From Crambe crambe (taxonomy: Eukaryota; Porifera; Demospongiae; Poecilosclerida; Crambeidae), in NCBI GenBank assembly GCA_963924555.1, contig OZ004587.1, positions 6,216,075-6,280,074 of the forward strand: DNA of 64,000 nucleotides, given 5' to 3'. How positions within the stretch are numbered: position 1 is the first letter of the stretch; the number at the start of each line of letters is the position of its first letter. Positions 60,401-64,000 of the stretch are shown here, in pieces. The notes under the pieces were generated by a model. The model had not been told where the DNA came from and ran no database searches. It worked only from the letters and a program-made list of their open reading frames with translations. Position numbers and translations under genes: made by a program.

Positions 60401-62613
60401 GTCTTTTAGTTTGTGCCTCATTAAAGGACACAAAGTTAGCTAGGCTTGTCATAAGTGTTTTGTTGCTTGGTCACATGACTTGGGTCTAATCAGATTTCAG
60501 TTGGTCCTTACATGATGAACACTCTTGTGTCTCACCATACTCTTTCTATAGTACCTACGTAGGAAGTTTCGACACACACTTGATTTCAAGAATGCCATTA
60601 ATGATAAATTATACAAATAATAAATGAGGCATATTCCCTTTTGAAGCCCAATTAATACAACTAGTGAAATGCCAAAGTCTACAAGGGGAAAGACATTTAA
60701 TTCCTATTTTATTATAAGCATTTGGGACTGATGCTGGAAGGTCATATTCCTAGTGGATCTCCACTAGGCTTCTACGCACAGCTATGTACCTTTTCCTGAA
60801 GTGTGCAATAAAATTAATGATAATGTTTATTGCACCTAAAAGTGACATTTTTCAGAGGACACAAGTCATGTGACCATTAACAATGCTATGAAGAATATTT
60901 TAGTTCAATTAAGTAGGGTCATCCCAATCAGTAGCTATACTACACGGTTGTTATGGTTATCCCATTAGGGAAGTTGTAAACACAAAATCACTTGTTTATT
61001 TTACCAACATCCGTCTATTATGGTATGCTAAATTACAGGTATTTGTCTCAGAACTCTCTACACAGCTACCCTTTCCAATGGAGATACTTTACTGAGTCCT
61101 TGTCCTAACAAGAGCCTTAGTAATAATATCAGTGCATCAATATGTCCATGCCTTCAAGGATACTTTAGGAATGCTGCTGAAAGTCAAGACGTTGCCTGTA
61201 CCAGTATGTTACAATCTTAATGTGTATGACTACTACTGTGAATGTACATGTTAAACATTGTGTAGGACCCCCAAGTGCTTGTAGGGATCTGCAAGTATTT
61301 GAACCCAGGACAAGAGCAAATTCAATCACTATTAGATGGATGCGTCCCCTGATAACAGGCAGGGATGACTATTTCTACAGTATATACTACAGCAGCAACG
61401 GGACATTTATACAGCACAACCGAAGTCCTCTGATAAAGAGCGGCAATTTTGTGGAGTACACTCTCTCAGGTTTGAGGGTACTTACAGATTTCACTATTCG
61501 TGTGTCGGTGCATAATGGAGTCAGTGATCAGGACCCTAGTGGTGAAGAACAGAGGAGATGTGAAGTCAATGGGACCACAGGAGATATAAGTATGGTATTG
61601 AAAAGGCAAAAGAGAGCCTGAAGAAGCAAAACGGGGGTACCCTTTTTTTTTTTCAGAAGCAGTATAGATTTGATTGCTATAGTATGAAACCTCTGAATGA
61701 TGTCCTTTGTAGAGAGATTAGTCCACTTTAAGAGGTTATTTTTAATAGAGTGTACACGAACAGTAGCTATCCTTTGTTGAAAGGTTTTCTTGGCTATAAT
61801 AGCTACTTCATACTGGGATCAGGCCTCCAAACGTTGTCAAATGTTCTGACTCAATAGCTAGCTATGTGCAGGACCAGCTGTTGATAATAATATGAAAAAT
61901 AAGAGAGAAACTTGAAAGAAACACAGTAGCTATAATTGTAGTATACCAATTAAGGGAACGGCATAACATTTTAAAGGAAACAAGGAAACATGCCGTGCCA
62001 TTGTGTATATCCTATGAATTTTTCCTTCTTCAGGTTAGGCTAGGACAGCTATCTCATAGTGTAACTATGCCATACAACCTTACCCTGACTTCTTGAATAG
62101 CAACTATAATCATAAATGTATAGCTCTGCTAAACATTGTACATGTTGTTCGTAGCTAATAATATGTTAGATCCTCAAGCATGTTTTCCTTGTTCATGTAG
62201 CTCTGCTAAGCATTATCTTATGTACGTAGACTACGTACAGTACATGTTGCTCATAACAAAAACCTTTATATATTCTTTTAGATCCTCAAGCTCCTCGTTC
62301 TGTCATGTCCCTGTGCAATGTGGTTTTGTGGAAAGTCCCTCGGAGAGCCTACGGGGTCATTACAGGCTACGATGTTCATATGCTTATCCCAGACACCCCT
62401 CAGAGCATCATGGTGCATCATGACAGAAATGAATTCAATCATGTGGTATCTGATAGGGAGCGTGCTTTGGGACCACAAGAGAATATCCAAGTTCAGGTAG
62501 CTACTAGCTAGCTAGCCATGATAATCAGCTTGGTTTATTTTCTTGTATAGGTTCGTGCTGTGACCAGATCTGCCAATGGCACTTGGAGTGAACTTATAAA
62601 GTTGTGTGCTTGA
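54455..62613 (+). CDS. Gene 5: secreted Calx-beta / Cys-rich / FN3 protein, complete short form, about 917 aa
   Basis: Exons: 54455-54500, 55119-55145, 55361-55492, 55592-55798, 56286-56492, 56703-56933, 57531-57944, 58002-58151, 58208-58432, 58495-58635, 60003-60209, 61039-61203, 61266-61589, 62282-62496, 62551-62613. Residues: signal 1-16 (MAHTTTAVFFLLAITG), short exon to 24, module A 25-137, B 138-283, C 284-421, D 422-546, E 547-662, Cys-rich 663-717, FN3 718-825 and 826-917. This is the minimal architecture with one module set and no Thr/Pro linker, so it is the best reference for exon boundaries. The Cys-rich/FN3 joint reads VACTRPPSACRDL, close to the Eph-receptor pattern at the same place. 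Intron 56934-57530 holds a 21-G run. Intron 58636-60002 is 1.37 kb versus about 0.2 kb in paralogues because of an insertion. Upstream DNA differs from the other copies. Confidence 0.85.
57085..57105 (+). repeat. Poly-G run of 21
   Basis: Lies in the gene 5 intron between B and C modules and is followed by a purine-rich GGGGAGGGG tract to about 57130. It could form G-quadruplex structure (inference). Confidence 0.85.
58703..59867. mobile_element. 1.16-kb insertion in a gene 5 intron, with a fold-back MITE at its left
   Basis: Genes 1-3 read GAGAA-TATAGGGAGGAG here; gene 5 has 1.16 kb between. The left part (58703-58978) is an inverted repeat of about 110-bp arms starting AACAAGTAAAGAAAAAAC. 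The right end holds the AGAGAGTGCTACCACGCTCTCT hairpin also seen, inverted, at 4148. No coding sequence recognised between. Confidence 0.6.
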
Positions 62614-62689
62614 AATTTTATTAGTTTCCTAACTGATAGCTATCTAATAACTCGATGCTAGTATATTAATACATAGTTTGTAGCTTGCT

Positions 62690-62783
62690 TCCCCTGCCCC
62701 GCCCCGGCCCCCAAATTAAAATTAATTTTATTATTATTTCGCGCGCATGTATAACCAAACACAGTCCATCGTTCATTGGTGAG
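62690..62783 (+). promoter_or_regulatory. Putative promoter and untranslated first exon of gene 6
   Basis: C-rich run CCCCTGCCCCGCCCCGGCCC, AT-rich stretch, CGCGCGCATGTATAA, then ACAGTCCATCGTTCATTGG and donor GTGAGTCAG at 62784. Acceptor at 63935-63936; ATG at 63994. Confidence 0.4.
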
Positions 62784-63247
62784 GTGAGTCAGCTAGCAAA
62801 GCTTAGCTGTGATGCTAGCTAGAACCAAGGGGCAAGTGCTCCAGTCTTACATTGATAGCTAACTAGTCCTAGCAAGACCTAAAACTTGACACTCAAAGTG
62901 GAGCTTTAGCTAGCTAGCTACAATAGTTCAAGAAGGAGCATATCATGGACAGAACAAGAGTGTCCCTAAATATTAATCCTGAAATGAATTCTAGTTTGGG
63001 TATAATAATTGTATGGCTAGCCAAGGGCTTAAGGAGGTGATTTCTTTGCCATGGAGTCCAAGGGTTCTCCCCAGTGAAACTGATCAGAGCGATGCTTGAA
63101 TACCACAAAATATTCTTGCTGCTATTAAAATACATTAATTGTTTTAAAAAATGGGCCCCATCAAAGTGGTGTTGCACCTCTCTAACACCCTTCGGAGAAC
63201 CCTGAGCCCTACGTATATATTATTGAGATCAGAAGAAAAACACTGGT

Positions 63248-63612
63248 AGTGGCACTAGGCATGGGGCTAATATGCTCTTTTTTGGCCTATTATTCTATTC
63301 TGCAGTGCTCCCCCAGAAGACCCATTATTCTTTTTATAGTAGCCTATTATTCGTCATGAAAGAGTACTTTTTGAACTGTGCATAGCATTAAAGATGTATA
63401 ATTTTCTTGCTGATCCCTAAAAGGATAAAAACAATCTCACTCAGAATGCACTCACCAGTATCAATTTTGTGCCAAGTCAAGATCCTCGCTCCTCCCTAGC
63501 CTTTGCCTGATTGTCAAGTGCTGGCAGCAAGCTGATTGCAGCCTATTATTCTGCCTATTATGCTGCTATTCCCATTTTTATGCTAGCATATTAGCCCCAT
63601 GCCTTATAGCCA
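63248..63612. mobile_element. Small TIR insertion in the gene 5-6 spacer
   Basis: The other spacers read CTGGTAGTCACTCTTC without interruption (for example 21675-21690). Here about 365 bp intervene, with ends AGGCATGGGGCTAATATGC and its reverse complement GCATATTAGCCCCATGCCT. The interior repeats GCCTATTATTCT several times. Target duplication unclear. Confidence 0.6.
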
Positions 63613-63993
63613 CTCTTCACTATGCAAGCATCTTTAGCTTAAGAATAACATTTGTAGCTAAGCCCTATATAGAAATGGTAGTAACCACACCTCTTTTGGA
63701 TGAAGGGAAAACTACCATTTGGCAGCCATTTTCATGTTTGTTGCAATAAATTGGTATAGCTACTCATTGTGTGCATGCATGGAACATAGCTAGCTAGCTA
63801 TGCAATGACTTGCTACAAAAATGCCATTGATTTATGCAGTGACTGTGTAGTTTTCATGGTGCATGTAGCCCCTGTCTGCATGAAAGATGTAGCTATTTGG
63901 TAGCTATAGCTATTATGTACTGATTTTGATATACAGCTTAGGAAATCAAACTAATCATCTAGATTGTGCAAGGTCTAGAGTTCAAGCACTAAT

Positions 63994-64000
63994 ATGGCCC
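63994..64000 (+). CDS. Gene 6: start codon of the next family copy, cut by the window end
   Basis: The last seven bases are ATGGCCC, preceded by the same leader as the other copies (TTCAAGCACTAAT). An untranslated exon probably starts after the acceptor at 63935-63936 (TATACAG). The upstream spacer matches those before genes 2 and 3. Only the first two codons (M-A) are visible. Confidence 0.7.

Noticed and set aside
1..64000. tRNA, rRNA or other structured RNA genes
   Set aside because: No cloverleaf with TTCRA box or rRNA-like stretch was recognised by eye; a covariance search would be needed to exclude small ones.

Overview
The window looks like nuclear DNA of an invertebrate animal, most plausibly a demosponge such as Amphimedon queenslandica (inferred, not proven). 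It is AT-rich, has many short GT-AG introns (down to about 50-70 nt), carries dense small inverted-repeat transposons, and encodes large secreted Calx-beta proteins.

The backbone is a head-to-tail array of one gene family on the + strand. Gene 1 (5'-partial) runs from 1 to 20999, gene 2 from 22094 to 31694, gene 3 from 32735 to 43838, two broken copies (4a and 4b) lie between 44882 and 53733, gene 5 spans 54455-62613, and the start codon of a sixth copy is at 63994. Each intact copy has a signal-peptide exon, a 9-residue exon, and a series of Calx-beta-like modules. I name the modules A (exons starting VFGFNQTEF and GR-DVQLGT), B (two exons, ending INDDD), C (one 414-nt exon), D (two exons) and E (two exons, ending ILDDD). 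Some copies have a Thr/Pro-rich linker and a second set of modules. All end with a six-cysteine region and two fibronectin type III domains that read like the membrane-proximal ectodomain of an Eph receptor, then stop without a membrane segment or kinase. Nearly every coding intron is phase 1. Gene 5 has one set of modules (917 aa). Genes 3 and 2 have a partial first set plus a full second set (1347 and 1480 aa). The predicted products are secreted, Ca2+-binding adhesion or matrix proteins.

The roughly 1-kb intergenic spacers are themselves duplicated. They hold a conserved GC-rich block and an untranslated first exon less than 200 bp after the previous stop codon.

The array is a target for mobile DNA. 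A 12.5-kb nest fills one intron of gene 1. It contains a TIR element (4568-5571), a Mutator-like TIR element with a 9-bp target duplication (5607-6237), a nearly intact Helitron with Rep, Pif1-helicase and OTU domains (about 6286-12834), a three-level nest of TIR elements (12933-15067), and an almost perfect 118-bp hairpin (15433-15696). Broken copy 4b carries an antisense Ty3/gypsy RNase H fragment, an inverted piece of the Helitron 5' end, and an LTR retrotransposon (49690-52293) whose reverse transcriptase region is deleted. The paralogous introns serve as empty sites that date and bound several insertions.

All coordinates and translations were derived by reading the sequence by eye. Family names come from motif recognition, not from database searches.
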